The notes beneath the pieces are model-generated. The model did no database searches, was not told the origin of the DNA, and saw only the letters and a list, made by a program, of their open reading frames with translations. A program made the translations under genes and the position numbers. From Fulvivirga sp. (GTDB taxonomy: Bacteria > Bacteroidota > Bacteroidia > Cytophagales > Cyclobacteriaceae), in assembly GCA_028280565.1 (NCBI GenBank), contig JANQLQ010000213.1, forward strand, positions 1 to 45,657: a DNA stretch of 45,657 bases, in the 5' to 3' direction. Shown here piece by piece: positions 17,868-26,729 of this stretch (positions are counted from its first letter, which is position 1; every line of letters starts with the position of its first letter).

Positions 17868-17901
17868 CGCCGTATTCAAATAAGGAAAGACTTAGGTAAC
17901 G

Positions 17902-17933
17902 ATACTTACCGGGTATATTCACCCGGTAAGTAT
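17902..17933 (+). terminator. Hairpin terminator of tkt
   Basis: Perfect 13-bp stem (ATACTTACCGGGT with ACCCGGTAAGTAT) and a 6-nt loop, 34 nt after the tkt stop. It is near-symmetrical and could act on either strand; a short A-rich stretch follows. Confidence 0.75.
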
Positions 17934-18008
17934 TGCAACAAAATAGTTATTGAAAGAGTAATGCAATCGTGTATTACAAAGTTCTTATCTTGAAACTACC
18001 TTAGAAAT

Positions 18009-18458
18009 TTATTCGATAGGGCTTCCAAAGCATCCATTAATAGCAAAAATGGTCTGCCACCTGGCACTGACAGTGCCACTGCTCGTAGTGAATGATACCA
18101 TCACTCGAAAATCAGGACCAAAAGTTTCAGCAGTAATGGTGCTTACCCCTTCGGAGGTCGATACAATCGCTCCATCTCCGCTGCTGGTCCATATTAAGTT
18201 CACTGGGCACGAACCTGCGGGTAATGATGCCCTGTAACGTACGAAATCGCCGACACATCCTTCCGTAAGCTGGTTGATGCTGATTGCACCGGGAGTATTA
18301 CATATGGCTTCCGCAGTACTGTTTGATCCGGGTGTCAAATTAGTGCCTAGGATAATTTCACTTTTTTTAAAAGCTAACTTTTCAAAGTTTGAACATGCGA
18401 AAAACATAGGCGCCGAAAAGACGAAAATAACGGTAGAACATAAAAATTGATTTTTCAT
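18009..18458 (-). CDS. Hypothetical lipoprotein with Ig/PKD-like segment
   Basis: A 149-residue secreted protein with a hydrophobic N-terminus ending in FFAC (Cys at residue 22), a plausible though imperfect lipobox. The rest is rich in Ser, Thr and Gly, with several Cys and a beta-strand pattern (NLIWTSSGDGAIVSTSEGVS, then TITAETFGPDF) resembling Ig-like or PKD-like folds of Bacteroidota surface proteins. No enzyme motif. It is a single minus-strand gene convergent with tkt. No specific family recognised. Confidence 0.65.
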   Translation of the reverse strand: MKNQFLCSTVIFVFSAPMFFACSNFEKLAFKKSEIILGTNLTPGSNSTAEAICNTPGAISINQLTEGCVGDFVRYRASLPAGSCPVNLIWTSSGDGAIVSTSEGVSTITAETFGPDFRVMVSFTTSSGTVSARWQTIFAINGCFGSPIE

Positions 18459-18616
18459 AACGAGGGAATTTTTAGTGGTTTTTGTTTAATTGTTCTTTGT
18501 TGGAGATAGGAAATAATCGACCCCTGGATTAAAATAATTAATTATATTTTTTATACTTTTTATTATAAATTAATTCCCAGGCGACTACACAAAAAATGCC
18601 TCATAGGACTACCCGG

Positions 18617-19744
18617 TTACACCCATTTTTTCTTCCGGAAATAGATCAGCATACCCACAAAAATAATGGACATAGCTCCTAGTGCGATGGGGTAGCCGTA
18701 TTGATAGCTTAATTCAGGCATGTTCTCGAAATTCATGCCGTAAATACCTGCAATAAAAGTGAGCGGGATGAAAATTGTAGCCACCGTGGTCAACACTTTC
18801 ATGGTTTCATTCATCTTCTGGCTCAAGGAAGCGAAGTAAATGTTGGTGAGACTCTCCAGGGTCCTTAACGTGGTGTCTGTCTCTTCGATAGCCGAGGTGG
18901 CAGAGTTTGCCAGCTCTTTAAAAAACTTTAGATTTTCTTTTTTTACCAGCTGAGAACGTCCGTTCAGGATATTAAATATGGCCTCTTTTATCGGGCCCAG
19001 CGATTTTTTGATCAATTGTGCCGATCGCTTATGACCTTCCAGGTAGATCAAGGTAGATTTATCGGGATTTTGAAATAACGTTTTTTCAAGGGCAGCGATC
19101 TCAGAATTGACTTGGTCAATGGTTTCGAAGTAATTGTCCAGGATGGCATCTAATAATTGAACTAGTAAATAGTCACTTTTTCTTGCCTGGATAAAGCCAA
19201 GCCCTTCGGACAGTTTGTTGCGTATCCCTTCAAAATGATCCCCTTCCTCTTCTTGAAAGGAGATGATAAAATGCTGCCCCAGCACAAATGAAAGCTGTTC
19301 GACCTGCATCTCCCCGGCGTCTTGTTTTAAGATGGATTTAACACTAAAAAAAAGATAGTGCTCATACTCTTCCACTTTGGGACGTTGCGTGGTGTCTATG
19401 ATCTGTCGTAAAGTCAAACGTTCTAACCCCATAGATTCCCCCAGCATTTGGATCAATTTAACATCATGGATGCCATGGAAATTTAGCCAGTAGCTTTTCC
19501 CTGCGCTTTGGTCCTTTAAAAAATCAAATGTGCTTACCTTTTCTATTCTTTTTAAACTCCCCGGGTCATATTCATATAGTTGGACCTTGACCTCTTCCAC
19601 CTTTTTTTCACCAATAAAGGTCAACTTAGCTTTAGCCTTTGCCTCGGTTTTTTGGTCTGAATAAAGGTTGTAACGGACACTGCTTAGTGTTTTCAGTCCT
19701 TGTTTTAACAGCTTGTCAGGCCGGGTCAGGTTCAATGAGCTCAT
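18617..19744 (-). CDS. corA: CorA-type magnesium/cobalt transporter
   Basis: A divalent cation channel of the CorA family. The large N-terminal cytoplasmic domain (about 1-305) is followed by two TM helices; the signature GMN is at residues 336-338 in YGMNFENMPEL, with a basic C-terminal tail (RKKKWV). At 375 residues it is slightly longer than classic CorA because of an N-terminal extension of about 45 residues. It is a monocistronic minus-strand gene. Mg2+ is the usual substrate but Co2+/Ni2+ cannot be excluded. Confidence 0.93.
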   Translation of the reverse strand: MSSLNLTRPDKLLKQGLKTLSSVRYNLYSDQKTEAKAKAKLTFIGEKKVEEVKVQLYEYDPGSLKRIEKVSTFDFLKDQSAGKSYWLNFHGIHDVKLIQMLGESMGLERLTLRQIIDTTQRPKVEEYEHYLFFSVKSILKQDAGEMQVEQLSFVLGQHFIISFQEEEGDHFEGIRNKLSEGLGFIQARKSDYLLVQLLDAILDNYFETIDQVNSEIAALEKTLFQNPDKSTLIYLEGHKRSAQLIKKSLGPIKEAIFNILNGRSQLVKKENLKFFKELANSATSAIEETDTTLRTLESLTNIYFASLSQKMNETMKVLTTVATIFIPLTFIAGIYGMNFENMPELSYQYGYPIALGAMSIIFVGMLIYFRKKKWV

Positions 19745-20362
19745 ACTAATCTTTTTGGTCAGTTTTATTTATGGGTGCAATAAGTATCATCCCTATCTTA
19801 TTCTCTCTTACCGAGAAAAATGAAAATGATTTAACAGGTTTCGATAAGATAAGGAATTTTAAAAGGGTAAAGCCTATTGGAATGAGATAAAGTGATAATC
19901 TTGGAACCGTTTTTATACCTGGCAGGCCTATGCTTTTGGTATTTAATCGCAAACGGTTGACCTATTTATCAACAACCATCGACCAATACTATTGAGAGGC
20001 GATAGACTCCTTGTGCGTTTTACCATTGTGTACCCGATCTCGTAATTATCCGGGATCAAACACGACTAAACAACCTGCTACTTTCAATAAGGACGTAGCT
20101 GTGGCATTATCTTAGCCTTTCGTATGGCTCTTTTTAGGTGCATGAAGGTACTATTAGTAGAGTGGCTATCGGTAGCCAGGAGACTTTGGAAGCTACCTTA
20201 GCTAAAAGATGTGCTTTAAATGGATGTTTTTTAATTTTTTTAAAGGAGAGGAAAGACAAACCGGGCGGTTCGATTGTTTGCATAATACAATGGCAGGAAA
20301 ACAAGAAGATTAAAATGACTTCCATTTTTTCAACCCGAAATTGAACCACGAAAAATCACACG
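19745..20362. other. 618-nt intergenic region without recognised feature
   Basis: It separates divergent corA and the universal stress protein gene. Open frames here (for example 20138-20344) overlap frames on the other strand, lack recognisable domains and have no convincing start context. No tRNA-like fold, repeat copy or strong hairpin was found. Confidence 0.5.
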
Positions 20363-21196
20363 ATGCAAAAGATCCTAGTCCCGACGGAATTTACCTATTT
20401 AAGTAAGTGCGCCCTAGAGTTGGGTATGCAGGTAGCCAACAAAGCACAAGCCACTGTCGACGTGGTGATGGTAATTAAAGCTGACACGGAAGAACTGGAA
20501 GAACATCTTCAAGAAAACAGTGCACGTTCTCGTAGCCAAGGACTAAACCCTCAACTCACCCAAGTGGCTAAGACAAAAGCTCAAAAGCATGTGGATGAAA
20601 TAAAAGAATGGTTTCCCGGGCTAGCTGTTACACCTAATATACTTTTTGGAGATACCGTCAGTGCGCTTTTAGATACGATCAGTGAGCAAATGGTGGACTT
20701 GGTCATTATAGGTGGGGATCGTTATGAACCATCGGATGTATCGGTAGATAAATTTCTTCGCAATGCTACCTGCCCGGTACTCACGGTTAAATGCAGGTTG
20801 GACAATTTGGAGTTATATAAAGACATCATCTTTTTAGTTGACCCGGAGAAGGATAGTGAGACGCTCATTACCTATTTGGCAGACCTACAAGATCTCCTGG
20901 GAGCTAAAATTCACATGCTTTACGTCAACACCCCAGGTAATACGCGCTTCCCGGGAAGAGGCGAGGAGGCCTTAAAGCAGTATGCAAAGCGTTATACCTT
21001 GAAAAATGTTAAGTTAACTTGCTATGATGCTGAAAATGAAAAAGAGGGTCTACTCGCGTATTGTGGGTCTTTCGACCATGCCTTTATTGCTATGGCAATA
21101 CATGATCGGGGCTTTATGGAATGGCTATTAAGTTACAATCCTACCGGTGAGATCATAGCTAATTCAATACACCCGGTATGGACCTTTAAAGGCTAG
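20363..21196 (+). CDS. Universal stress protein, tandem UspA domains
   Basis: A 277-residue cytoplasmic protein with two UspA-like halves. The first (about 1-148) opens with MQKILVPTEFTYLSKCALELG and ends VDLVIIGGDRY...NATCPVLTVK; the second half (about 155-277) is diverged, ending AIAMAIHDRG...NSIHPVWTF. Tandem USPs are common in Bacteroidota and respond to starvation or energy stress. The nucleotide-binding GxxGxxxxS motif is not conserved in canonical form in the second half. It lies upstream of glycogen phosphorylase on the same strand (166-nt gap), which may suggest shared stress or reserve-use conditions. Confidence 0.85.
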   Translation: MQKILVPTEFTYLSKCALELGMQVANKAQATVDVVMVIKADTEELEEHLQENSARSRSQGLNPQLTQVAKTKAQKHVDEIKEWFPGLAVTPNILFGDTVSALLDTISEQMVDLVIIGGDRYEPSDVSVDKFLRNATCPVLTVKCRLDNLELYKDIIFLVDPEKDSETLITYLADLQDLLGAKIHMLYVNTPGNTRFPGRGEEALKQYAKRYTLKNVKLTCYDAENEKEGLLAYCGSFDHAFIAMAIHDRGFMEWLLSYNPTGEIIANSIHPVWTFKG

Positions 21197-21362
21197 GTAA
21201 GCAGGGTTATGTTGATCTTATTTGCAATTGTCATCCAGTTTTTTTCAAAATAGAAGCAAAATACATTTCAACTTTGTTTGACTAGGAGAACTACACATTT
21301 GTTTTACTATTTTTATTACCGATAATTCAACATTCATCATTTACTGAACTAATTCTCCTTCT

Positions 21363-23021
21363 ATGGCTAAAAACCAATTGCCTAAAGTCGCCTACTTCTG
21401 TATGGAATACGGTTTGGACGACCAATTGAAAACGTATGCCGGTGGCCTGGGTATCCTTGCCGGTGATTATATGAAAGGGGCCTTTGACCATGAATATCCC
21501 ATTGTTGGCATAGGGATCAAATGGAAACAAGGCTATACCTCGCAGCGTATTGGCGAGGATGGTAAGCCTTATGATAGTTACCGAAACTACGACTACAGCT
21601 TTTTGAAAGATACCGGTGTCACTGTAAGTGTAACCATTCGCGAAACAGAGGTGAAGTGCAAGGTTTGGTTATGCGACAGCTTCGGGACAGTGCCGGTGTA
21701 CTTGCTAGATACGGACATCCCTGAAAACCCCGATAGTTGGACTACGGGCCAGCTATACGGATGGTTTGGCGAGGAGCGGATCGCGCAGGAGATTGTACTC
21801 GGGATTGGGGGAGTACGTGCTTTACGCAAGCTTGGGATTGACGTGGATATTTACCATTTCAACGAAGGACATGCCCTTTTTGCAGGGTTTGAGCTGATGC
21901 GGGAAAAAATGCAGGGTAAAGAATTGATGTCATTTGAAGATGCGCTAGAATTGACAAGAAACGAAGTGGTTTTCACCACCCACACGCCGATCGTGGAGGG
22001 AAATGAAAGTCACCCGATAGAGCGGATCATGTATATGGGGGCTAATTTACACCTTGGCCGTCCCCAGCTCAAGCAATTGGGCGGTGACCCGTTCAATATG
22101 ACAGTAGGCGCCTTACGGTTATCCAAAAAATCGAATGCCGTGGCCCAATTGCACGGGGAAACGGCAAACAAAATGTGGGAAGAAGTTGACGATCGCTCAG
22201 AGATCGTAGCGATCACGAATGCCATCCACCTAGGCACCTGGGTAGATCAAAAGATGCTGGATGCAGCGGAGAAGAACGAAGGCATTTGGGAGGCCCACCA
22301 AGCCAATAAGAAGGATTTGATCGCCTATATTAAAGAGAAAACCGGCCAGCAGTTTGACGCGGATAAGTTGTTGATCGGCTTTTCAAGGAGGGCTGCGCCT
22401 TACAAGCGATCGGATTTTATTTTTACTGATCCCAAGGTGATCGAACCCTTACTGGAAGATGCTACCGTACAGATCGTTTTTTCGGGGAAAGCCCATCCGC
22501 TGGATGATACGGGGAAAGGTATAGTCACCCGCCTGGTGGCCATGGCCCGTAAGTACCCGCAGGCCGTCGCCTTTATCGAAGATTACGACATGAAAACAGG
22601 GGCGATGCTTACGCGGGGCTCGGACATTTGGCTAAACAATCCCAGGCGCCCAAAAGAAGCCAGTGGCACCAGCGGTATGAAAGCCGCCATGAACGGGATA
22701 CCAAATTTCAGCATCCTTGACGGCTGGTGGCCAGAAGCTTGCCGGCATGGCATCAACGGCTGGCAGTTCGGGGATGCCTTTGAAAGTAAAAAGGTGGAAG
22801 AGCAGGATGCCCACGATCTTAAAGCCATGTATAAAGTGCTGGAAGAAGAAGTTATTCCTCTTTATTACAAAGAAAAAGACAAATGGGTAGAGATGATGCG
22901 GCATAGCATCCAAGACACCCGTGAGCAATTTGCTGTCAAACGGATGCTGGAGGAGTATTACGAGCACCTTTATTTACCAGCAGCTTCCATCATTCCCAAG
23001 AAAAGTGACGTCGAGGAATAG
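21363..23021 (+). CDS. glgP: Alpha-glucan (glycogen/maltodextrin) phosphorylase
   Basis: Phosphorolyses alpha-1,4-glucan to glucose-1-phosphate, feeding glucose-6-phosphate to the zwf-gnd branch in this window. The 552-residue product is the short form of GT35 (full-length enzymes are about 800 aa). It starts at the conserved VAYFCMEYGLDDQLKTYAGGLGILAGD block, has the VFTTHTPIVEGNE segment, and carries the PLP-site sequence EASGTSGMKAAMNG with the lysine near residue 440. The N-terminal domain present in long forms is missing, as in many Bacteroidota homologues, so it is not a truncation artefact. A good hairpin terminator follows. Confidence 0.92.
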   Translation: MAKNQLPKVAYFCMEYGLDDQLKTYAGGLGILAGDYMKGAFDHEYPIVGIGIKWKQGYTSQRIGEDGKPYDSYRNYDYSFLKDTGVTVSVTIRETEVKCKVWLCDSFGTVPVYLLDTDIPENPDSWTTGQLYGWFGEERIAQEIVLGIGGVRALRKLGIDVDIYHFNEGHALFAGFELMREKMQGKELMSFEDALELTRNEVVFTTHTPIVEGNESHPIERIMYMGANLHLGRPQLKQLGGDPFNMTVGALRLSKKSNAVAQLHGETANKMWEEVDDRSEIVAITNAIHLGTWVDQKMLDAAEKNEGIWEAHQANKKDLIAYIKEKTGQQFDADKLLIGFSRRAAPYKRSDFIFTDPKVIEPLLEDATVQIVFSGKAHPLDDTGKGIVTRLVAMARKYPQAVAFIEDYDMKTGAMLTRGSDIWLNNPRRPKEASGTSGMKAAMNGIPNFSILDGWWPEACRHGINGWQFGDAFESKKVEEQDAHDLKAMYKVLEEEVIPLYYKEKDKWVEMMRHSIQDTREQFAVKRMLEEYYEHLYLPAASIIPKKSDVEE

Positions 23022-23047
23022 GGTGTTTTAAAAGTTTAAATAAATTG

Positions 23048-23078
23048 ACCTTACTGAGCCTTTAAGGCTTAGTAAGGT
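23048..23078 (+). terminator. Intrinsic terminator of glgP
   Basis: A 13-bp stem with one G-T pair (ACCTTACTGAGCC with GGCTTAGTAAGGT), a 5-nt loop and a following TTT, 26 nt after the glgP stop. Confidence 0.8.
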
Positions 23079-23100
23079 TTTACATTGGATCGTAATAACG

Positions 23101-23374
23101 CTGGTCGTAAGTTTAGCGTAGCGGTCTTACGACCCAAACCGAGGGAAGAGCTTTCGCTCAGCCGACCTCGTAAACCACTACTTCTTCAAAAAGAAATGAA
23201 CCATTCTCCAGGCAACGTTGGTCTCACGAAAAGAACCGTTACCATGAAAATTTGAACAGGATCATTGATTTCGAATTTATACACTGATTTTTAGTACATG
23301 TTCGAAGTCCATTTCCGAGCGGACGCTCTCCTTATTGTGAAGTCGTAGGACCGCTACGCTAAACCTATGACTAG
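23101..23374. mobile_element. MITE-like element, copy M1
   Basis: A 274-bp element with terminal inverted repeats 23101-23134 and 23341-23374 (29 of 34 positions complementary by eye). Each end is itself a short palindrome (GTCGTAAG...CTTACGAC). The interior has no plausible gene. Copies M2 (25097-25367) and M3 (29145-29424) share its interior, including a CGAGCGGACGCTCTCC block before the right end. No transposase is present, so movement would depend on one elsewhere. Confidence 0.7.
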
Positions 23375-23483
23375 GGTGATCGCAGGACCGATGTGTTAAC
23401 CTGTGACTAGGGCAGGGAAAAAACACAACGCCTAGTGAAAAGTAATAGACTGGCAAAAGCTTAAACGCCAATGGCCAAGTTCC

Positions 23484-23491
23484 TACTTTTG
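23484..23491 (+). promoter_or_regulatory. Candidate -7 box for the HipT-like operon
   Basis: TACTTTTG matches TAnnTTTG, 29 nt upstream of the preferred ATG (23521). A transcript starting about 7 nt downstream would leave a short leader, which favours the ATG over the GTG at 23506. No good -33 match was seen. Confidence 0.4.
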
Positions 23492-23520
23492 CCAATGAAC
23501 GTTATGTGGCAGGTCGATGT

Positions 23521-24507
23521 ATGAAGTATTTGGATAAAGTAAAAATTATTAATTATTCTGGGTTTACACCAAAATACGGTCGCTCCGTAGATACACTAAG
23601 AAGAAAATATTACTTCATTCAGGATGAGTATTCAATAACAGGAGATGCTCCTAAAGATTTTATTAGACTTTATGAATACGGAGAAGCAAGGAAGGCAAAT
23701 AGATTAAACTGGCCTCTTTACATTGCCAAAACTGGTCATAAGTGGTACCCAAATGAATCTATTTGTGAACACTTGATGACTAGATTAGGAGAATGCTTTG
23801 GGCTTAATATGGCTAGCTCCAAGCTGGCAATTGGCAACGAGCAATTACGTTTTTTGAGTAGATATTTTCTGGATAATGACCAACAACTCATTCACGGAGC
23901 AGAAATATATTCTGGTTTTCTTTCTGATGAAGAATTTGTTGAGCGAATCGAAAAAGAGGGGAAATCACGAGATTTCTTTACTATTCGGTTTACTAAGAGA
24001 GCCTTGAAATATTTCTTTGAACCACAAATAGATAAGATTTTTAATGATTTTATTAAAATGATTCTATTTGATGCAATTGTTGGAAACAATGATCGTCATT
24101 TTTATAACTGGGGAGTGGTTAGACACGTAAAAGGAGAACATGAACCATACTTCAGTCCAATTTATGATACAGCGAGAGGACTATATTGGAATCAACACGA
24201 GGAAAATTTACCTTTATCATTCGAACTGGATAAAATCAAAAAATACGCTGAAAATAGCAGACCCAAACTGGGATGGGAAAATGAAAGAGATATTAATCAT
24301 TTTAAATTAATAGAGCTAATATACGTATACAGAGATGACTACTTTATAGATTCTGACACTTTCAATATCATAAATCCAACAAACCTTGATAAGTGTTTCA
24401 ATGTGCTCCGTGATGAATTCAATGGTTTGATTTCGAATAAGAGAAAAGATGTAATAAGAATCTGTTTAGAAAATCGTTTCAAACGACTTGAAAAAATCTT
24501 AGATTAA
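23521..24507 (+). CDS. Divergent HipA-type (HipT-like) kinase
   Basis: A 328-residue protein with the catalytic core of HipA-family Ser/Thr kinases. Seen: a candidate ATP-site lysine (K70 in PLYIAK), the NExxCEHL helix (E79), an RFLSRYF strand (110-116), the catalytic loop GNNDRHFYNW (D191, N196) and the metal-binding PIYD (D216). The canonical Gly/Ser-rich loop (SISG-type) that carries the autophosphorylated Ser in HipA/HipT is not recognisable. The N-terminal subdomain of full HipA is absent and appears as the next gene. The ATG at 23521 is preferred; a GTG start lies 15 nt earlier. AT-rich relative to glgP. The target is unknown; known family targets are aminoacyl-tRNA synthetases. Confidence 0.8.
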   Translation: MKYLDKVKIINYSGFTPKYGRSVDTLRRKYYFIQDEYSITGDAPKDFIRLYEYGEARKANRLNWPLYIAKTGHKWYPNESICEHLMTRLGECFGLNMASSKLAIGNEQLRFLSRYFLDNDQQLIHGAEIYSGFLSDEEFVERIEKEGKSRDFFTIRFTKRALKYFFEPQIDKIFNDFIKMILFDAIVGNNDRHFYNWGVVRHVKGEHEPYFSPIYDTARGLYWNQHEENLPLSFELDKIKKYAENSRPKLGWENERDINHFKLIELIYVYRDDYFIDSDTFNIINPTNLDKCFNVLRDEFNGLISNKRKDVIRICLENRFKRLEKILD

Positions 24508-24510
24508 AAA

Positions 24511-24903
24511 ATGATTGAAAAGTTAAAGAAGATATTGTCGACCCCGGAATGGCTAGAAAAAATGGCCACTCCAAAGGACAAAAAAGCGTCCTTCATATTG
24601 ACTTATGATAAGCTCATTATTGGCTTTTTAAATGTTCAAGATGGAGAATGGGAGTTTAGCTATTCTGACGAATTTAAAGAGCAAGACGAATTATCTCCTA
24701 TTGTCGATTTTCCTGCCAAGGATAAAGTTTATAAATCAACTGAATTATGGCCATTTTTCGCATCACGTATTCCAAGTCTTAGTCGTCCTTCGGTTAAAGA
24801 AGTGTTGAACAAAACCCAAATTGATTCTAACGATCTTGTTGAACTTTTAAAATTGTTTGGCCAGAAGACAATTACAAACCCTTTCAATCTCCAGGCTGCA
24901 TAG
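24511..24903 (+). CDS. HipA N-terminal-subdomain-like (HipS-like) protein
   Basis: A 130-residue protein 3 nt after the kinase gene, clearly co-transcribed. Residues about 28-85 resemble the HipA N-terminal subdomain (Couple_hipA type): YDKLIIGFLNVQDGEWEFSY, then LSPIVDFP, then ELWPFFASRIPSLSRP. The C-terminal part (VKEVLNKTQID...LLKLFGQKTITNPFNL) matches the region that follows this subdomain. In tripartite HipBST systems the equivalent stand-alone HipS neutralises HipT. Here it follows the kinase instead of preceding it, and no HTH-containing HipB is nearby. Family assignment is by recognised pattern; antitoxin function is inference. Confidence 0.72.
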   Translation: MIEKLKKILSTPEWLEKMATPKDKKASFILTYDKLIIGFLNVQDGEWEFSYSDEFKEQDELSPIVDFPAKDKVYKSTELWPFFASRIPSLSRPSVKEVLNKTQIDSNDLVELLKLFGQKTITNPFNLQAA

Positions 24904-25096
24904 ATAAAAAGCCAAACAACACTATGTACATGTAACAACCCCGCAAAGCTTACCCGTAAATTACCAAGATACTAAGTTTATTTTGTAAGCTGACACCCAT
25001 GATCAACTCTATTACTTTTTAGCCGATCATTTTGATAAACAGTATGGTAAGCTAACTGAGTTTGAATCCAGGTTGAAGAAATAGATAGATTTACTT

Positions 25097-25367
25097 TGGT
25101 CGTAGCGTAGACAGGAGTCCTACGACCCAAACCTAGGGAAGAGCGTTTGCCCGGCCGTTCTCGTAAACTACTACTTCTTCAAAAAGAAATGAACCATTTT
25201 CCAGGTAACGTTGGTCTCACGAAAAGAACCGTTACCATGAAAATTTGAACTGGATCATTGATTTCGAATTTATACACTAATTTTTAGTACCTGTTCGAAG
25301 TCCATTTCCGAGCGGACGCTCTCCTTATTGTGAAGTCGTAGGACCGCTGTGCTATACCTATGACTAG
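25097..25367. mobile_element. MITE-like element, copy M2
   Basis: About 271 bp, same orientation as M1. The interior from about 25180 to the right end is nearly identical to M1. The left end (25097-25130) is degraded but still reads GGTCGTAG...CCTACGACC; the right end is intact. With M1 it brackets the HipT/HipS-like pair as direct repeats. The open frame 25284-25571 overlaps this element and lacks any recognisable domain. The gap 24904-25096 holds nothing recognised. Confidence 0.68.
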
Positions 25368-25719
25368 GGTGATATCCATGTTTGGCGGCAAAACAGCTTT
25401 TACTAAGGGGACGTATTCGAGCAAAACTTGGTAACGATTTAAAACACTCACCAACACTATTACTACTATTCCAGGTGATATTGTGATAAGCTGCTCACTC
25501 ATTATACCTATAAAAGTACTGTAACTAAATTTTTTCTTTCCTAGGAATGGCCCAAACATAGTGCCTGGCACATTTTGACATTCAACCGGTGGTAGGAGTA
25601 CTGCGCTTAACCTACAACCAGGACTACTTTGCCATATTCAATTATATGATAGACCGGGATTTAACAATAAAGGAACCCGTTGGATATTCTCATCAAAAAC
25701 GAAAAAAAACTTCTTTATC

Positions 25720-25779
25720 GTCATTCCTGCCAGCCTTGCAGGGTAAGCGATGCGCGAGAGCAGGAATCTGCTGTGTCGT
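25720..25779. repeat. Short palindromic GGAATGACG-type element
   Basis: CGTCATTCCTGC at the left pairs with GCAGGAATC at the right around a GC-rich centre. The same GGAATGACG/CAGATTCC module occurs within families C and D, so this appears to be another copy of a small palindromic intergenic element. Confidence 0.5.
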
Positions 25780-25785
25780 TGAAGG

Positions 25786-25978
25786 CGAACTTTTTTTTGA
25801 GTCTACTGGGTTTTCGTTTCACGATACAGCAGATTCCTTGTCACGCCTAGCCCAACGCACAAGCCGCAAGGAATGACGAGGGTAGAAAGTAAGGAATGAC
25901 GTTCTTAGGTATGGGTGTTGGATAAACTTAGAACAGGAGGTTGATCCCCGTCCTTTGCAGCTCGCTTGCACCAGGTTT
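25786..25978. repeat. Dispersed repeat family D, copy 1
   Basis: Closely similar to 29434-29627: shared TTTTCGTTTCACGAT, CAGATTCCTTGTCACGCC, TAGCCCAACGCA, GGAATGACG and GTAGAAAGTAAGGAATGACG blocks in the same order. It contains an internal hairpin (CCTTG...CAAGG). The frame 25589-25876 crosses it and is not judged a gene. The stretch 25979-26159 carries a degraded remnant of a MITE right end (about 26100-26145). Confidence 0.68.
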
Positions 25979-26159
25979 TAATCAATCCTCCAGTTTGGAT
26001 TTTCACTGTGACTGTTTTTTCGCGATACACCCGCTACCCGGAGAATGATCCATTTCTTTTCGAGCAGATGGCATTTACGTGAAAGACCGAGCGCACGCTC
26101 TTCACAGCGTTGGGGCCAGGGGACCGCTGTGCTTAACTAGATTACGGCAGTGAATAATG

Positions 26160-26729
26160 TTAATTCGTAGGGCTTTCAGACTTTCTTTTGAATTCTGCCA
26201 ACCACACATCATGAAGCTTTCTCAGCTTATTAGGTAATAAAGCTTTTTGGAGCTTGGCCAGTTTGCCTTTTTGAACTTCATCCGTGATAAGTAAGCAACC
26301 GTTTTCAGTAGGTAGTATTAACCAAGCGTGATAGGCGTTCAAATTATCGTTGGCAGTTTCCCAGGCAAGCCTCTCGTTTACAACGAATTCCCTAATTTCC
26401 CCTTGAAAACTCCGTCCCATCGTAGAAAACTTTAGTAGGGTGGAATCCTTAATGACATCAGATTCGGAATTTAAGATTTCTACATTTTTCATTCCTTTAT
26501 ACCAATTGGGCCATTCCTCTGCCTTAATGAGAAGGTTCCAAACTACTGCAGGTTTTGCGTCAATATGGATCTTGCTATGAATATAGAAATCTGCATCTCC
26601 TGGCTGATAGTCACTTGGCCACCTGATTTCTGAAGAATAGGGCTGTGCATTTTGAACGGATCTTTTAACCGAATAGCACCCTGTAAAGAGAACGCATACC
26701 AGGAATGGAGATATCATTTGCTTTATCAT
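26160..26729 (-). CDS. SRPBCC/START-fold lipoprotein
   Basis: A 189-residue protein from the preferred start MIKQMISPF, giving a signal peptide ending in LFTGC (Cys 18), a plausible lipobox; the frame can also open 33 nt upstream. The rest is an SRPBCC (polyketide-cyclase/START-like) fold: DFYIHSKIHIDAKPAVVWNL, EEWPNWYKG, SFQGEIREFVVNERLAWE and a long C-terminal helix. Such proteins bind hydrophobic ligands in a cavity; which ligand is unknown. A lipoprotein version is unusual since most members are cytoplasmic. It is isolated between repeat-rich gaps. Confidence 0.8.
   Translation of the reverse strand: MIKQMISPFLVCVLFTGCYSVKRSVQNAQPYSSEIRWPSDYQPGDADFYIHSKIHIDAKPAVVWNLLIKAEEWPNWYKGMKNVEILNSESDVIKDSTLLKFSTMGRSFQGEIREFVVNERLAWETANDNLNAYHAWLILPTENGCLLITDEVQKGKLAKLQKALLPNKLRKLHDVWLAEFKRKSESPTN

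Noticed and set aside
20134-20349. Overlapping frames of about 70 aa on both strands before the universal stress gene
   Set aside because: Mutually overlapping on opposite strands, with no family pattern, no promoter match and no sign of translation start context.
21363-23021. glgP as a truncated gene because it is only 552 aa
   Set aside because: It starts and ends at natural family borders, retains the PLP-site lysine, and short forms are common in Bacteroidota.
23501-24950. The HipT/HipS-like pair as an integron gene cassette (GTTATGTGGC just before it, GCCAAACAAC after it)
   Set aside because: GTTATGT does not fit the attC core GTTRRRY, and no matching RYYYAAC arm or foldable attC site could be laid out after the second gene. 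No integrase is in the window.
25284-25876. Two open frames of 95 aa in the repeat-rich gap
   Set aside because: They run across MITE copy M2 and repeat D, show no recognisable domain, and the frames are not kept in the other copies of these repeats.
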